DNA of 64,000 bases from Candidatus Sysuiplasma jiujiangense (GCA_019721075.1 JAHEAD010000005.1:47429-111428); one strand, 5' to 3'; positions 1-8,809 are shown, counted from the stretch's first letter. The notes: generated by a model from the sequence alone, not told the origin. Numbers and translations: made by a program.

Positions 1-1
1 C

Positions 2-487
2 CGCATCAACAGGCAGCTTGAGACTTTCAGAGACTATCAGGAGAGTGTTGGAGCAGGCGCAGAGTGGCTTGACATGCATTCCATTCTCAAGACATCCCTC
101 TCCGGTTTCGATTTGAAGAAAATAGATGTTGAAATCAACCTGCCCGAATTTGAAATATGGGCGTCTCCGCTGGTGGAGAGAGTATTCCACAATCTCATCG
201 ATAATTCTCTCCGTCATGGAAAAAATGTGACTAAGATCAGCTTTGCAAGTTTTGTGCAAAACGGTTTCTGCAGGATAATCTATGAAGACGACGGAGTTGG
301 GCTCAGTTTCCAGAAGAGAGAACAGATATTTTCACACAAAGACGGAATTCCGGTGAAACATGGGATGCAGCTTGCCAGGGAGCTTCTCGAGATCACAGGC
401 ATCACGATAAAGGAAACAGGCGAACCGGGGAAGGGTGCCAGATTCGAAATCAGTGTTCCCCCGACCTCTTTCAGGAAGAAGGTATGA
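2..487 (+). CDS. Sensor histidine kinase, C-terminal part (cut by left edge)
   Basis: The frame is open from base 2, so the gene starts outside the window. The visible 161 residues are the end of a dimerisation helix and a HATPase_c ATP-binding domain. The N box is seen as HNLIDNSLRHG, the G1 box as DDGVGL and a glycine-rich G2 segment as GKGARFEI. In this family the kinase autophosphorylates a histidine in the missing N-terminal part and passes the phosphate to a response regulator. The sensor domain, the phospho-accepting histidine and any partner regulator lie outside the window, so the signal cannot be named. Confidence 0.85.
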   Translation, partial: RINRQLETFRDYQESVGAGAEWLDMHSILKTSLSGFDLKKIDVEINLPEFEIWASPLVERVFHNLIDNSLRHGKNVTKISFASFVQNGFCRIIYEDDGVGLSFQKREQIFSHKDGIPVKHGMQLARELLEITGITIKETGEPGKGARFEISVPPTSFRKKV

Positions 488-561
488 AGGCTTCCTGCTG
501 AACGAGTCTTACAGTCTGAGGCAGGGCACTCTGAATGCATACACTGCTCTGCACTGACGCA

Positions 562-569
562 TTTAAGTA
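562..569 (+). promoter_or_regulatory. TATA box of the SIS-domain gene
   Basis: The A/T box TTTAAGTA lies 25-32 bases before the ATG at 594, with no Shine-Dalgarno sequence between. This spacing predicts a leaderless mRNA and is typical of the stand-alone promoters in this window. Confidence 0.5.
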
Positions 570-593
570 TTCAAGTGAACTTAATGCCTTCAT

Positions 594-1673
594 ATGGACG
601 AAAACGAATTTCACATGTATCGTTCAATTGTTTCTCAGCCTGAAAAAATAACACATGCTGTGATCAACAACATGGATTCTGTCATCCGCCTGGGCTCGAT
701 CATGCAATCCGGAAAAAGAGGCAAGCTCTTTCTTGTCGGCACAGGAACTTCACTACATGCTGCAGAACTGGCTTATTATTTCTTCACGGGGAACGGTAAC
801 GGCTCTTCGGCGGTTGACGCACTGCCGTTTTCTTCATATGAATTCGTTAATTATCCGCCCGCTCTGTCAAAGGAGGACACGGTGATGGTGATCAGTCATC
901 GCGGCTACAAACGGTACAGCCACAGCGCGCTGGAGTTGAGCGCCCGGAAAGGATGCGTCACCGTCGCGATTACGGGAATTGGCAGCACTGTCAGAAAAGG
1001 GGACGCCGATTTTGTATTTGAAACAGTGGAGCAGGAGAAGTCTTCGGCTCATACAGTCAGTTTCACTTCAGCTCTTGCAATACTCCTTTCAATTTCCATC
1101 GCATCACGAAAACCCGAAACTGATGCAACCGCCAGAATCATCGCGGTAACCGAAAAGATAACCTCCCTGATGGGCAGTATAATTTCCGGAAGGGATGCGA
1201 TACGCAACCTGGTTTCAGGAATGACGGATCTCAGGAGGGTCTGGATATCAGGAAGCGGTCCCAACAGGATAACAGCTAAGGAGGGTGCCCTCAAAATACA
1301 GGAGACATGTTATCTTGATGCATACGGATTTGAGATCGAACAGCTCATACACGGGCCAATGCGTGCAGCATCCATTCCGGACGATCTTTTTATTCCGATC
1401 ATCTGGGGTGAAAGTGACATCAGAAGCCGCGAATTAGTGAAGTCCATAGCCGGGGCAGGAGGCAATCTGCTTACGATTTCCAGCAGTTCAGCCGACAATT
1501 ACAACTGCCTGCATTCGGACATACAACTGGAGGAGCACCTTTCGCCTTTCCTCACCGTGATTCCGCTGCAGTTCCTGGCACTATATCTTGCAGCAATCAA
1601 AGGTACAGATCCTGACGGCTTCAGGAGCAATGATACTTTCTTTTCCAAAATAGATGCAACGCTCAAGCTTTGA
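594..1673 (+). CDS. Double-SIS sugar-phosphate isomerase-like protein (GlmS C-terminal type)
   Basis: The 359-residue protein has two SIS (sugar isomerase) domains, at about residues 25-170 and 200-345. The first carries GTGTSLHAA and the second GSGPNRITAKEG. The segment EIEQLIHGPMRA resembles the GlmS isomerase half, but there is no N-terminal glutaminase domain. Stand-alone proteins of this build are ketose/aldose amino-sugar isomerases or deaminases. The exact substrate cannot be read from sequence. It is transcribed alone from a TATA box at 562-569 and is expected to be cytoplasmic. No sugar-transport genes are adjacent. Confidence 0.8.
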   Translation: MDENEFHMYRSIVSQPEKITHAVINNMDSVIRLGSIMQSGKRGKLFLVGTGTSLHAAELAYYFFTGNGNGSSAVDALPFSSYEFVNYPPALSKEDTVMVISHRGYKRYSHSALELSARKGCVTVAITGIGSTVRKGDADFVFETVEQEKSSAHTVSFTSALAILLSISIASRKPETDATARIIAVTEKITSLMGSIISGRDAIRNLVSGMTDLRRVWISGSGPNRITAKEGALKIQETCYLDAYGFEIEQLIHGPMRAASIPDDLFIPIIWGESDIRSRELVKSIAGAGGNLLTISSSSADNYNCLHSDIQLEEHLSPFLTVIPLQFLALYLAAIKGTDPDGFRSNDTFFSKIDATLKL

Positions 1674-1764
1674 GTTCAATCAACTTCCAACCCCGCTGTA
1701 ATGTCGTCCAAAAGACTTCCTCCGGCAAGTTTACCGAAGAAGCTTCTCAACTGCACTGAATAAA

Positions 1765-1977
1765 TTATGAATCTGCTCCCTGGTTAATGACTCCTGCCAT
1801 GTCGTCGAAAGACAAGAGAGGTTTCAGCCCGTCATTTTTCTGTATGAACAATCCCCTTCCTGACAAGAACAGGCAGAGAGCTCCCTTTTTTCTCAAATCC
1901 GGGAAACTGTCCTTTGCTTTGATTTCGCTGAGGTAGACAGGTATGGTTACTGCATTGTTCTTCTGTGCATTTTCCAC
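1765..1977 (-). CDS. Small hypothetical protein
   Basis: A 70-residue ORF opens with GTG. Its best support is the promoter: an A/T box (about 1998-2008) reading TTAATATAA on the minus strand lies roughly 25 bases before the GTG, the leaderless spacing used elsewhere here. The protein is mixed charged and hydrophobic, with no membrane span, signal peptide or cysteine motif. I do not recognise a family. It could be a real short gene or chance. Confidence 0.4.
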   Translation of the reverse strand: MENAQKNNAVTIPVYLSEIKAKDSFPDLRKKGALCLFLSGRGLFIQKNDGLKPLLSFDDMAGVINQGADS

Positions 1978-2317
1978 TTTGGAATAAGTGTGACATCCTT
2001 ATATTAATCCGGTTCTTAATAATCCACTTATCGACTCTCTGCCAGAATCAAGCGAATTTTCAACAATGAAACAGCTTCTTTTAATTTATTTGCTGAAAAC
2101 ATCCTTGAGCCTGTGTGAACGTTCTGTTATTTTCAAAGCGACCATGCTGCCCTGTACTTACTGCACGAATGATTGAACAAGGGAATGAAATTATTCAACT
2201 GCTTCGACACGTCTAATTCGAAATAGGGCGACTCAGGGAAAGCGAAATGATTGTATCGGGCGCTTAAACGCTCCTTGCCCTGCACCCAACTCAGGTTCGC
2301 AGCTGACCATATGACGG
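1978..2317. other. Intergenic stretch with no convincing gene
   Basis: Apart from the promoter of the small minus-strand ORF (about 1998-2008), I see nothing supportable here. A 68-codon minus-strand frame ends at 2133 but begins inside arsB and has no promoter of its own. Confidence 0.4.
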
Positions 2318-3613
2318 TTAGAGATTGACAGTAAGCCATACAACCACAAGCGTAACAATTAACACCGGCAATGCCAGTTTAAATCCCGTCTTCATATATT
2401 CTGCAATGCCAATTTTTATGCTGTTCTTTCTCTCAAGGGTATGAAGCCAAAGAAGAGTGGCAAGTGAACCGATAGGTGTGAATTTTGGTCCCACGTCATT
2501 CCCAACGACATTGGCAAATATAAATTGCGAGTTCACTTGTCCAGTGAATTTCGCAATTGCCAGATTCCCGATCATCACAGACGGCATGTTGTTCATGATC
2601 GCAGCCATGAAGGCAAAAAGCAGGCCGGCTCCGACAACATTCAGGGGTCCGGGCAGTGATACCATGTTTAGAAGGGCTGAATGAACAATCGAAGTGAGTC
2701 CTTCTCGTCCCAGTCCGAACACTGTAAGATACATTCCGAGTGAAAAAAGCACCACCTGCCATGGAGCGTCCTTCAGCACCCCGCTGGTGTCTATCTTTTT
2801 TCTAAATCTGGCAAACAGAAAAAGGAATGCAGCAGAAGGAACAGCTACAAATGAGACAGGCAGATTGTAAATTCCTCCAATGGAATAGGCAATTATGAGG
2901 CCGATAATCATAGGCACTGCGATTCCCACTATTATTCTGTCTTTTATTGCCTCTGAAGGGACACCAATTTTTGCGGTTTCATAGATGGGTGGAATACTTC
3001 TTCTGAACAGCAACCAGAGAACCGCTATGCTTACCAAAACCGATGAAATGTCGGGAAGGATCATTACTTCAGCGTAATGCAGGAAACTTATTGAAAAATA
3101 TCCGGAGGCTACAATATTGACGAGATTACTTATGACCAGCGGAAGACTGGCCGTATCTGCAATGAAACCTGCCGCCATTACAAACGCTACGATGCTCTTT
3201 TTGTCCATTCCGGTTCTTGTCATCACAGATACAACAATCGGTGTCAGTACGAGAGCGGTTCCGTCATTTGCAAAGAAGGCAGAGATCAGCGCACCGAGCA
3301 GAATTATCATTATGAACAGCTTCTTTGTATTTCCCTGTGCATTGATTGCTATCCTTGCTGCCCAGTACTCAAAGAAACCCGCTTCATCGAAAATCAACGT
3401 AAGTATTATTACCGCAACAAACGTAAAAGTCGCATTCCAGACAATCGACCAAACAATGAATACATCCCCGACCGTTGTTGCGCCGATCAAGACACTCAGA
3501 ACGCCACCCGCCATGGCGGTATATCCTATGCCGATGTTTCCCGGTCTCAAGATTACGAGGCATAGTGTGGCGATAAATATCGAGAGGGATGCGGAAAATA
3601 GCAGATAGTTCAG
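2318..3613 (-). CDS. arsB: ArsB/NhaD-type arsenite or anion efflux permease
   Basis: This integral membrane protein of about 431 residues has roughly ten to twelve hydrophobic segments. Family landmarks include FANDGTALVLTPI, IADTASLPLVISNLVN and NNMPSVMIGNLA. ArsB exports arsenite or antimonite from the cytoplasm, and the neighbouring arsR supports this. A start at the TTG at 3550 would lose the first membrane helix (LFSASLSIFIATLCLVILRP). The frame stays open upstream to a stop without any ATG, GTG or TTG. The codon at 3613 is CTG and forms a CTGA overlap with the stop of a 36-codon ORF (3610-3720). I therefore place the start at CTG 3613, which is inference. Confidence 0.82.
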   Translation of the reverse strand: MNYLLFSASLSIFIATLCLVILRPGNIGIGYTAMAGGVLSVLIGATTVGDVFIVWSIVWNATFTFVAVIILTLIFDEAGFFEYWAARIAINAQGNTKKLFIMIILLGALISAFFANDGTALVLTPIVVSVMTRTGMDKKSIVAFVMAAGFIADTASLPLVISNLVNIVASGYFSISFLHYAEVMILPDISSVLVSIAVLWLLFRRSIPPIYETAKIGVPSEAIKDRIIVGIAVPMIIGLIIAYSIGGIYNLPVSFVAVPSAAFLFLFARFRKKIDTSGVLKDAPWQVVLFSLGMYLTVFGLGREGLTSIVHSALLNMVSLPGPLNVVGAGLLFAFMAAIMNNMPSVMIGNLAIAKFTGQVNSQFIFANVVGNDVGPKFTPIGSLATLLWLHTLERKNSIKIGIAEYMKTGFKLALPVLIVTLVVVWLTVNL

Positions 3614-3720
3614 AAAAATACCGCCTTTCCTGATGTGCTTTCCCGTACTCGAGAGTGAAACCGGTGTTTTTCAGAAACGCCCGCTCCCAGAGGACTCGCC
3701 ATTCGCTTGGAATCGTTCAT
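3610..3720 (-). promoter_or_regulatory. Short ORF between arsR and arsB, stop overlaps arsB start (CTGA)
   Basis: A 36-codon ORF begins with ATG at 3720 and ends with TGA at 3612-3610. It starts MNDSKRMASPLG and ends GKAVFF. Its last bases form CTGA with the proposed CTG start of arsB. The peptide is basic and resembles nothing I know. It may exist mainly to deliver ribosomes to arsB. Confidence 0.4.
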
Positions 3721-3766
3721 TTAAGCCACTCAGTTTCAGACTTTCCATCCACGCCTGCCGAAAATG

Positions 3767-4156
3767 TCATGTGGACATTTCCGATATTTCTCTGAAAAGT
3801 GGATTGATCAAATTGTCTGTAAGGAAATTTTTCGACAGACTGTAGAAAACCCACCTTCCAACCCTTCTTCTTTTTATAAATTCCTCTCTTTCAAGTATCC
3901 CCAGCTCATGACTTATTGAAGGCTGAGGAATGTTGAGCGCGGCCGTCATTTCGCAGACACACATTTCTTTCCTTGAGAGCATGAGCAGGATGACAATGCG
4001 ATTGTGCCCTCCTAGAGCTTTGAACATTCTTTCAATATCTGCAACTCTCTTCGATGCCGGAGGAGACATAATCGATTCCGCCAGTTCCCTGGCATTCTTG
4101 AGATCTGCGTTTGAACACAGTTTGATTTCCTTCAGTCTTTCAAGACTTCCTTTCAA
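3767..4156 (-). CDS. arsR: ArsR-family metalloregulatory repressor
   Basis: The 129-residue protein carries a winged helix-turn-helix domain in its C-terminal two-thirds. The segment KEMCVCEM matches the classical ArsR metal-binding helix (ELCVCDL). It is followed by the recognition region PQPSISHELGILE and the wing RRRVGRWVFYSL. In this family arsenite binding to the cysteines releases DNA. The only in-frame initiation codon before an upstream stop is TTG at 4156. It is the first gene of an arsR-arsB operon. An extra N-terminal stretch of about 40 residues before the HTH is unusual and unrecognised. Confidence 0.8.
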   Translation of the reverse strand: MKGSLERLKEIKLCSNADLKNARELAESIMSPPASKRVADIERMFKALGGHNRIVILLMLSRKEMCVCEMTAALNIPQPSISHELGILEREEFIKRRRVGRWVFYSLSKNFLTDNLINPLFREISEMST

Positions 4157-4206
4157 CCGATTTTCGGACGTGGATGCACACCACGATCAACTGTATACTG
4201 AAAAGC

Positions 4207-4244
4207 AATATTAATAGTTTCATATATGTTAATTAATTAATATT
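4207..4244. promoter_or_regulatory. Inverted repeat in the arsR promoter, candidate operator
   Basis: AATATTAAT at 4207-4215 and ATTAATATT at 4236-4244 form a perfect 9-base inverted repeat around an A/T-rich core with CATATATG. It lies 51-88 bases before the arsR start and also faces the divergent methyltransferase gene. Its A/T-rich arms could simply be overlapping TATA boxes for the two directions. Confidence 0.35.
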
Positions 4245-4324
4245 TCTAACCGACTGCGTCGACCCGATCCCGACCTATTTGTTAAAATACGGGAATGTCA
4301 GATATCTGCAGGAGTTGACGGACG

Positions 4325-5188
4325 GTGCAAAAAGTCATGGAGCTTCATTTGCTCAATAAGCTACATCACGGTTCTATTTTCGATATACTTCCATCCATTC
4401 CTGATGAAAGTGTCGATTGTATTTTCGCAGATCCTGATTACAACGTTGGCGTCAAGTATCAGGGAAAACGGTATACGACGGACTTCAACAGTTATTTGGG
4501 CGAGTGTATAGAATGGGCGCGTGAAAGCCGGAGAATTTTGAAGAGAGATGGAAATTTCTTTATAGTAAACTACGGCAAAAACAGTGCATATCTCCGTGTC
4601 AATTATCTGGATAACGCCTTTTATAACGTTTATGAATACGTTTGGGTGTACAGGACAAACATCGGTCACGGAGAGCATCACTTTACAACCGCGCATCGAA
4701 TAATTCTTCACTGTACGAAGTCTCCGGATAACAAATTCTATAAAGATGCCGTAGCCCAGCCCTATCAAAATCCCGGCGACAGGAGGATAAAAGAACTGAT
4801 TAAGTCTGGTTCCCCAGGGAGAATGCCTTATTCCTGGCTCGAGGGGACTGCGGACGGCACGGCCAACTCAGAAAGGGACTGGTTCGAATTCAATCTCGTG
4901 AAAAATGTCGGTTTTGCAAAAACATTCCATTCATGCCAGATCCCGGAAAAACTTTCAGAAATGCTGTTCAGGGCGACCTGCAGGAAGGGAGATACAGTGT
5001 TGATTCTATTCGGCGGCTCAGGATCTGAAATTGCAGTTTGCCATCGCCTTGGACTGAACTGGATAAGCGCCGAAAGCATTCCTGAATACTGTGGGATTAT
5101 CGAAAAGAGGCTTGCTAATGACGGAATGGTCGCGGAGTCAGACAGAATGATCAATTTTATGAAAAGAAAGGCAGGTCATAAGAAGTAA
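4325..5188 (+). CDS. Orphan DNA methyltransferase (N6-adenine/N4-cytosine class)
   Basis: The 287-residue protein has the two family hallmarks in beta-class order. Motif IV is at residues 35-41 as ADPDYNV, and the SAM-binding motif I is near residues 229-234 as FGGSGS. The target-recognition region lies between them. Motif IV normally reads (D/S/N)PP(Y/F/W); here the second proline is aspartate. Methyl transfer from S-adenosylmethionine to DNA is the expected activity. No restriction endonuclease is adjacent, so this may be an epigenetic methylase. GTG 4325 is preferred because GGAG lies about ten bases upstream. ATG 4337 is an alternative. A seven-codon ORF (4295-4318) precedes it. Confidence 0.78.
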   Translation: MQKVMELHLLNKLHHGSIFDILPSIPDESVDCIFADPDYNVGVKYQGKRYTTDFNSYLGECIEWARESRRILKRDGNFFIVNYGKNSAYLRVNYLDNAFYNVYEYVWVYRTNIGHGEHHFTTAHRIILHCTKSPDNKFYKDAVAQPYQNPGDRRIKELIKSGSPGRMPYSWLEGTADGTANSERDWFEFNLVKNVGFAKTFHSCQIPEKLSEMLFRATCRKGDTVLILFGGSGSEIAVCHRLGLNWISAESIPEYCGIIEKRLANDGMVAESDRMINFMKRKAGHKK

Positions 5189-5906
5189 GCGTTAAACAGT
5201 TCCGCAGTTTATTCCCAAATTTGCACTTAAAATGTTCTGTTTATTTAATGGGATCTTCGTTTGGATGCCGCTGAAGCGATTGCTTGCTATCTAGAGCAAA
5301 TGGTTGATCAGTCATATCGCGATCCGGCGCACCTATCACCCGTATTGTAATTGTTGTGTTGTTTAGGCGCTATGCGATTCTAATTTTCAAAAGGCGGTAA
5401 AAAAAGCGTCTTCAGTCTTTCCCTCTTTTGAACGATGTATCTTACAATCGGTTCCTTTCATCTGTCTTTGGCATCAATGAATCTTTCAGAACTCAAATGC
5501 AACAGAGAAGGTTGTATCGCAAATCTGATGGAAAACTGCAAATTGATGAAGCTGCTGCGCATCTATTCAGGAATGCCGGGATATGAAGTCGTGCTACCCC
5601 CTCTCCATATTTTCGGAGTAAGGGATTTTCAGAGGGACTCGATTGAGAACGTGGAGCTCATAAGCAATGCCATGAGCAGATGACTTTGTCTTTCCTGAAT
5701 TCCCATTATTCCAGCGGTTCGCCTTGGTGAGGGCAAGTTGCAGAAGACACCGCTGTTCCGCCATTCTTCAAGAACATAACAATTATCTTTTTCCCGCCAG
5801 TTGTAATAAGGAGATGTCCAAGTATTTTCAAGTCGGCAATAGAGCATGCTCGTAGCCACAAAAACATCGCGGAATCAGGTAAAGATCGGGGAGAAGTGAG
5901 AACAAC
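5189..5906. other. Gene-poor 0.7-kb stretch
   Basis: Two modest frames exist (82 codons on plus from 5435, 76 codons on minus from 5859). Neither has a TATA box or Shine-Dalgarno sequence in place, and they overlap each other. I do not recognise either product. The region may hold decayed sequence between the methyltransferase and the Dps-like gene. Confidence 0.4.
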
Positions 5907-6416
5907 TCACTTTGATGGGCGCGGACCTTCTCTTGGGAATCTTCTTCTGAAATGACTAGATGGCCTGCCGTAGAGAAACTCCAGGAACCACGCCTCACGT
6001 TCAGTTTCTTCAGTCATAATTCTCTGAGCGAAATCGTATGTTCTATGGTCATTGCCACCGGCAATCATGTGACAGACCTCAGACCACACGCAAATTGCAC
6101 ACTGCTCAGCCCGAAGCGGCACCTTCAATATCGATTTGTGGTCCTTACAATCATCTGGCAAGTAAGCATCCGGGTACGATGACTGGTCGGCGAATTTCCT
6201 TATATCACTGGGAGGTTCTCCGTCAAGTTCGTAGATCCTTGGAGTCATCAGCTCGAAGTGCAGCCTGTCTTCAAATCTTGCATCCACTGCAATCTCCTTC
6301 AGCCTCTCGCCTTCAGGCCCAATAAGATGCATTCTGAGAATTGTGTAGTAATGGTAAGTTGCAGGTTCGGCACCAACTGCCCTGACAGGTTTTTCAATCA
6401 ATTTGTCGACGTTCAC
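5907..6416 (-). CDS. Diverged archaeal Dps/ferritin-like protein
   Basis: The 169-residue protein matches the archaeal Dps-like (ferritin-like four-helix) family. Landmarks in order are [50 protein letters not shown] and the C-terminal [17 protein letters not shown]. Family members store iron and protect DNA from peroxide. Several normally conserved positions look changed, judged from memory of the family: proline and alanine after the first glutamate, and EETERE where EEIEHE is usual, losing a likely histidine ligand. Extra cysteines are present. It starts at GTG 6416, the only initiation codon after an upstream stop. It may be a specialised or decaying paralogue. Confidence 0.72.
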   Translation of the reverse strand: MNVDKLIEKPVRAVGAEPATYHYYTILRMHLIGPEGERLKEIAVDARFEDRLHFELMTPRIYELDGEPPSDIRKFADQSSYPDAYLPDDCKDHKSILKVPLRAEQCAICVWSEVCHMIAGGNDHRTYDFAQRIMTEETEREAWFLEFLYGRPSSHFRRRFPREGPRPSK

Positions 6417-6760
6417 TCCTGCTTTTCAATTTCCTATCTTCCTGCGACCTGAATATTATCCTTCGCATCCAAGTTCATAGTATCGGCATAATCCATCTGA
6501 GCACTTATCACTAATCGTTCTTAATAACCGGATTCAGAGAGTATGGATTTGTTTTCGATCAAATGATCCATCTGAAATGCGACTAACCTAACTGTACCAG
6601 TGCTTTGCAGATACACTTACCTATTCCATTCAGGAACAATTGTGCGTAAGAATTGAGTATCGCCTCTGCATTTACCGGTTGACTGAACACTGCGGCCAAA
6701 ATCTTTCCTGATTGCAACGCAAAAATATCTTATACTTGAATAATGAATTAAAGAACAGGA
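6417..6760. other. Intergenic region holding the secG promoter
   Basis: No gene is supported. A TATA-like element (TATCTTATACTT, about 6726-6737) precedes secG, and AAAGAACAGGA just before its ATG could act as a weak ribosome-binding site. Confidence 0.4.
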
Positions 6761-6928
6761 ATGGCGAAAAAGAAAGGTGAGGGTTTCCAGTCTGCCGCGG
6801 GTCTTATCAGATATTTTGATGCGGAGGACGAAAAGGCTCTGAAATTGAGCCCTTGGCTAGTGATTGCGCTCATAATTGCCACCGTTGTTATACTGGAATA
6901 TCTTACAGCCTTCTACCCACTCGGCTGA
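6761..6928 (+). CDS. secG: Preprotein translocase subunit Sec61-beta (SecG)
   Basis: This 55-residue protein begins MAKKKGEGFQSAAGL. It has the conserved FQSAAGLIRYF and then a single membrane helix (SPWLVIALIIATVVILEYL). That is the exact build of archaeal Sec61-beta: a basic cytosolic tail, a conserved glycine-bearing patch and one C-terminal transmembrane segment. It is the small accessory subunit of the SecYEG protein-conducting channel. It is transcribed alone, with a TATA-like element about 24-35 bases upstream. The gene is easily missed because of its length. Confidence 0.85.
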   Translation: MAKKKGEGFQSAAGLIRYFDAEDEKALKLSPWLVIALIIATVVILEYLTAFYPLG

Positions 6929-7017
6929 ATTGCAAAAACATCACTTATTCCGTCATGACTAAAAAACGAGCGCTAGCCCGTGAATTTATACCATCTGTCA
7001 GGAACAGTATTTTTAAC

Positions 7018-7038
7018 ATGCCGCTTCATGGTCAGTGA
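7018..7038 (+). promoter_or_regulatory. Leader mini-ORF before pncA (MPLHGQ)
   Basis: ATG at 7018 lies about 27-34 bases after the TATA box TTTATACC, so it is at or near the predicted mRNA 5' end. The six-codon ORF stops at TGA 7036-7038. A Shine-Dalgarno sequence AGGTGTGA (7047-7054) and the pncA ATG follow. Confidence 0.4.
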
Positions 7039-7059
7039 AGCGGGTCAGGTGTGAATTCG

Positions 7060-7605
7060 ATGAGAAACAGTTCAGCGGGCACTGTATTGATCCTTGTTGA
7101 CATGATTAATGAATTCGTGAGCGGGAAATACGGCTCTCCCAGGGCAGAAAAAATGGTGCCTCATGTGCTCACACTGTTGAATAAAGCCCGGCAGGCTGAA
7201 ATCCCTGTAATCTATGTCAGGGATGCGCACAGGGAAAACGACCCTGAATTGAAGGTATGGGGAAAGCATGCAATGGAGGGTACCACAGCCTCTGAAATAG
7301 TGACAACCCTGAAACCGGAAAAAGACGAGACTGTATTCAGTAAGCGGCAGTACTCAGCATTTCTGAATACAGGCATTGATCGGAAACTGAAAAGAATTGG
7401 CGCCAGAAGTATTATTTTTGCAGGGATAAGCGCTGACATATGCGTCCAGCATAATGTTGCTGATGCATTCTACAGGGGGTACACCACATTGGCTGTGAGG
7501 GAATGTGTCGAGAGTATAAGCGCGGATGCGAAGGAGAGAGCGCTAAAGTATATGGAGACAATCTACGGAACAAAGATACTGAGCCTGAAACAGGTGGAAC
7601 TCTGA
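7060..7605 (+). CDS. pncA: Nicotinamidase / isochorismatase-family cysteine hydrolase
   Basis: The 181-residue protein has the cysteine-hydrolase triad in order: Asp14 (ILVDMINEF), Lys95 (FSKRQYSAF) and Cys128 (GISADICVQHN). The isochorismatase fold includes the usual cis-peptide segment before the cysteine. Coupling to pncB downstream makes nicotinamidase, nicotinamide to nicotinate in NAD salvage, the best reading. ATG 7060 is preferred over GTG 7051 because AGGTGTGA lies six bases before it and the GTG is part of that site. Its stop overlaps the proposed pncB start (CTGA). Confidence 0.85.
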   Translation: MRNSSAGTVLILVDMINEFVSGKYGSPRAEKMVPHVLTLLNKARQAEIPVIYVRDAHRENDPELKVWGKHAMEGTTASEIVTTLKPEKDETVFSKRQYSAFLNTGIDRKLKRIGARSIIFAGISADICVQHNVADAFYRGYTTLAVRECVESISADAKERALKYMETIYGTKILSLKQVEL

Positions 7606-8804
7606 AGAAATTCTTTACGGCTACAGACAAACAGATTGATAGTGGCTATACAACCGACGTTTATTTTACGAGAACAAGAAAAATACTCAAAGAAAACGGT
7701 CTAGAAAAGCTGAAAGTGACTGCCGAAGTAACAACCAGCGAATTGCCGGAAGGATGGATATGGGGAATCTATTCCGGACTTGCTGAGGCACTGAGACTTT
7801 TCGAGGGCAAGCCAGTGGATATATACTCCTTCAGGGAAGGGACAGTGTTCAGAGCCAAATCAAGACAGGGTGTGCTCGTCCCCGTCATGACAATAACCGG
7901 CGCTTACTATGATTTCGCCCTCTATGAAACGCCTCTTCTTGGTTTCCTCTGCCATTCGTCTGGTATTTCCACTGTCTCATCCCGCTACAGAATGAGATGT
8001 GGCAAAAAGACACTTCTTGCTTTCGGCATAAGACGTGCGCATCCAGCTATTGCTCCGATGATTGACAGGGCATCATATATCGGAGGATGCGATGCAGTAT
8101 CTTCTATTGCAGGTGCGGAATTAATTGGTCATCCACCCCAGGGAACTATGCCCCATGCAAGTGTAATCGTTTTCGGCGATTCGGCAAAGGCATTTGCAGC
8201 TTATTCTGAATCTGTTTCAGGAGATGAAAAGAAGATAGTTCTCGTCGACACGTTTTCAGACGAAAGACAGGAATCACTTCTGGCTGCAATGAATATCAAG
8301 GGACTCTACGGTATCCGGCTGGACACGCCAAAGTCAAGGCGCGGCAGCCTTCCGTCAATAGTATCGGAAGTGCGCTGGGAGCTAAACAGTAAAGGCCATG
8401 GTGACATCAAAATATTTGTATCAGGCGGAATCAGGGAGGATGATTTAGCCGATCTCATAGACGCCGGTGTTGATGGTTTTGGCGTCGGCACGGCTATAAG
8501 CAACGCTTCCGTGATAGACTATTCCCTGGATATAGTCGAAGTCGACGGCAGCGCTATTGCAAAGAGAGGGAAGTTTTCCGGTCGAAAGGAAGTGTACCGC
8601 TGCCCTGACTGTTTTCAATTCGATGTCCTCCCCGAAGGTAGCGGAGTCCCCTCCTGTAATGTTTGTGACTTGAAGGAGGAGAAAATGCTGAGGAAAGTAA
8701 TGTCAAAGGGCAGACTCGTTTCAAAAACAGAAAGTCCTGATGAAACACGCAATTATGTGATAAGACAGCTGTCAAAAATACGGATGCCTGACATGTCTAC
8801 CTGA
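7602..8804 (+). CDS. pncB: Nicotinate phosphoribosyltransferase, archaeal type
   Basis: The enzyme converts nicotinate and PRPP to nicotinate mononucleotide in the Preiss-Handler pathway. Landmarks are TTDVYFTRT near the N terminus, FGIRRAHPAIAPMIDR, YIGGCDAVS, GTMPHA, IRLDTPKSRRG and the phosphate-binding VSGGIREDD. A C-terminal zinc ribbon (CPDCFQF then CNVCDLKE) is typical of the archaeal form. Homology starts at FFTATDKQI. The only ATG in frame, 7503, would give 34 extra residues lying inside pncA. CTG at 7602 follows AGGTGG by four bases and overlaps the pncA stop as CTGA, so I place the start there by inference. Confidence 0.85.
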   Translation: MKKFFTATDKQIDSGYTTDVYFTRTRKILKENGLEKLKVTAEVTTSELPEGWIWGIYSGLAEALRLFEGKPVDIYSFREGTVFRAKSRQGVLVPVMTITGAYYDFALYETPLLGFLCHSSGISTVSSRYRMRCGKKTLLAFGIRRAHPAIAPMIDRASYIGGCDAVSSIAGAELIGHPPQGTMPHASVIVFGDSAKAFAAYSESVSGDEKKIVLVDTFSDERQESLLAAMNIKGLYGIRLDTPKSRRGSLPSIVSEVRWELNSKGHGDIKIFVSGGIREDDLADLIDAGVDGFGVGTAISNASVIDYSLDIVEVDGSAIAKRGKFSGRKEVYRCPDCFQFDVLPEGSGVPSCNVCDLKEEKMLRKVMSKGRLVSKTESPDETRNYVIRQLSKIRMPDMST

Positions 8805-8809
8805 TTCCT

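Noticed and set aside
2133..2339. 68-codon minus-strand ORF overlapping the 3' end of arsB
   Set aside because: It starts inside arsB without a promoter or Shine-Dalgarno sequence and resembles no family.
5435..5683. 82-codon plus-strand ORF with several cysteines
   Set aside because: No TATA box or Shine-Dalgarno sequence in place and no recognisable product; left as part of a gene-poor stretch.
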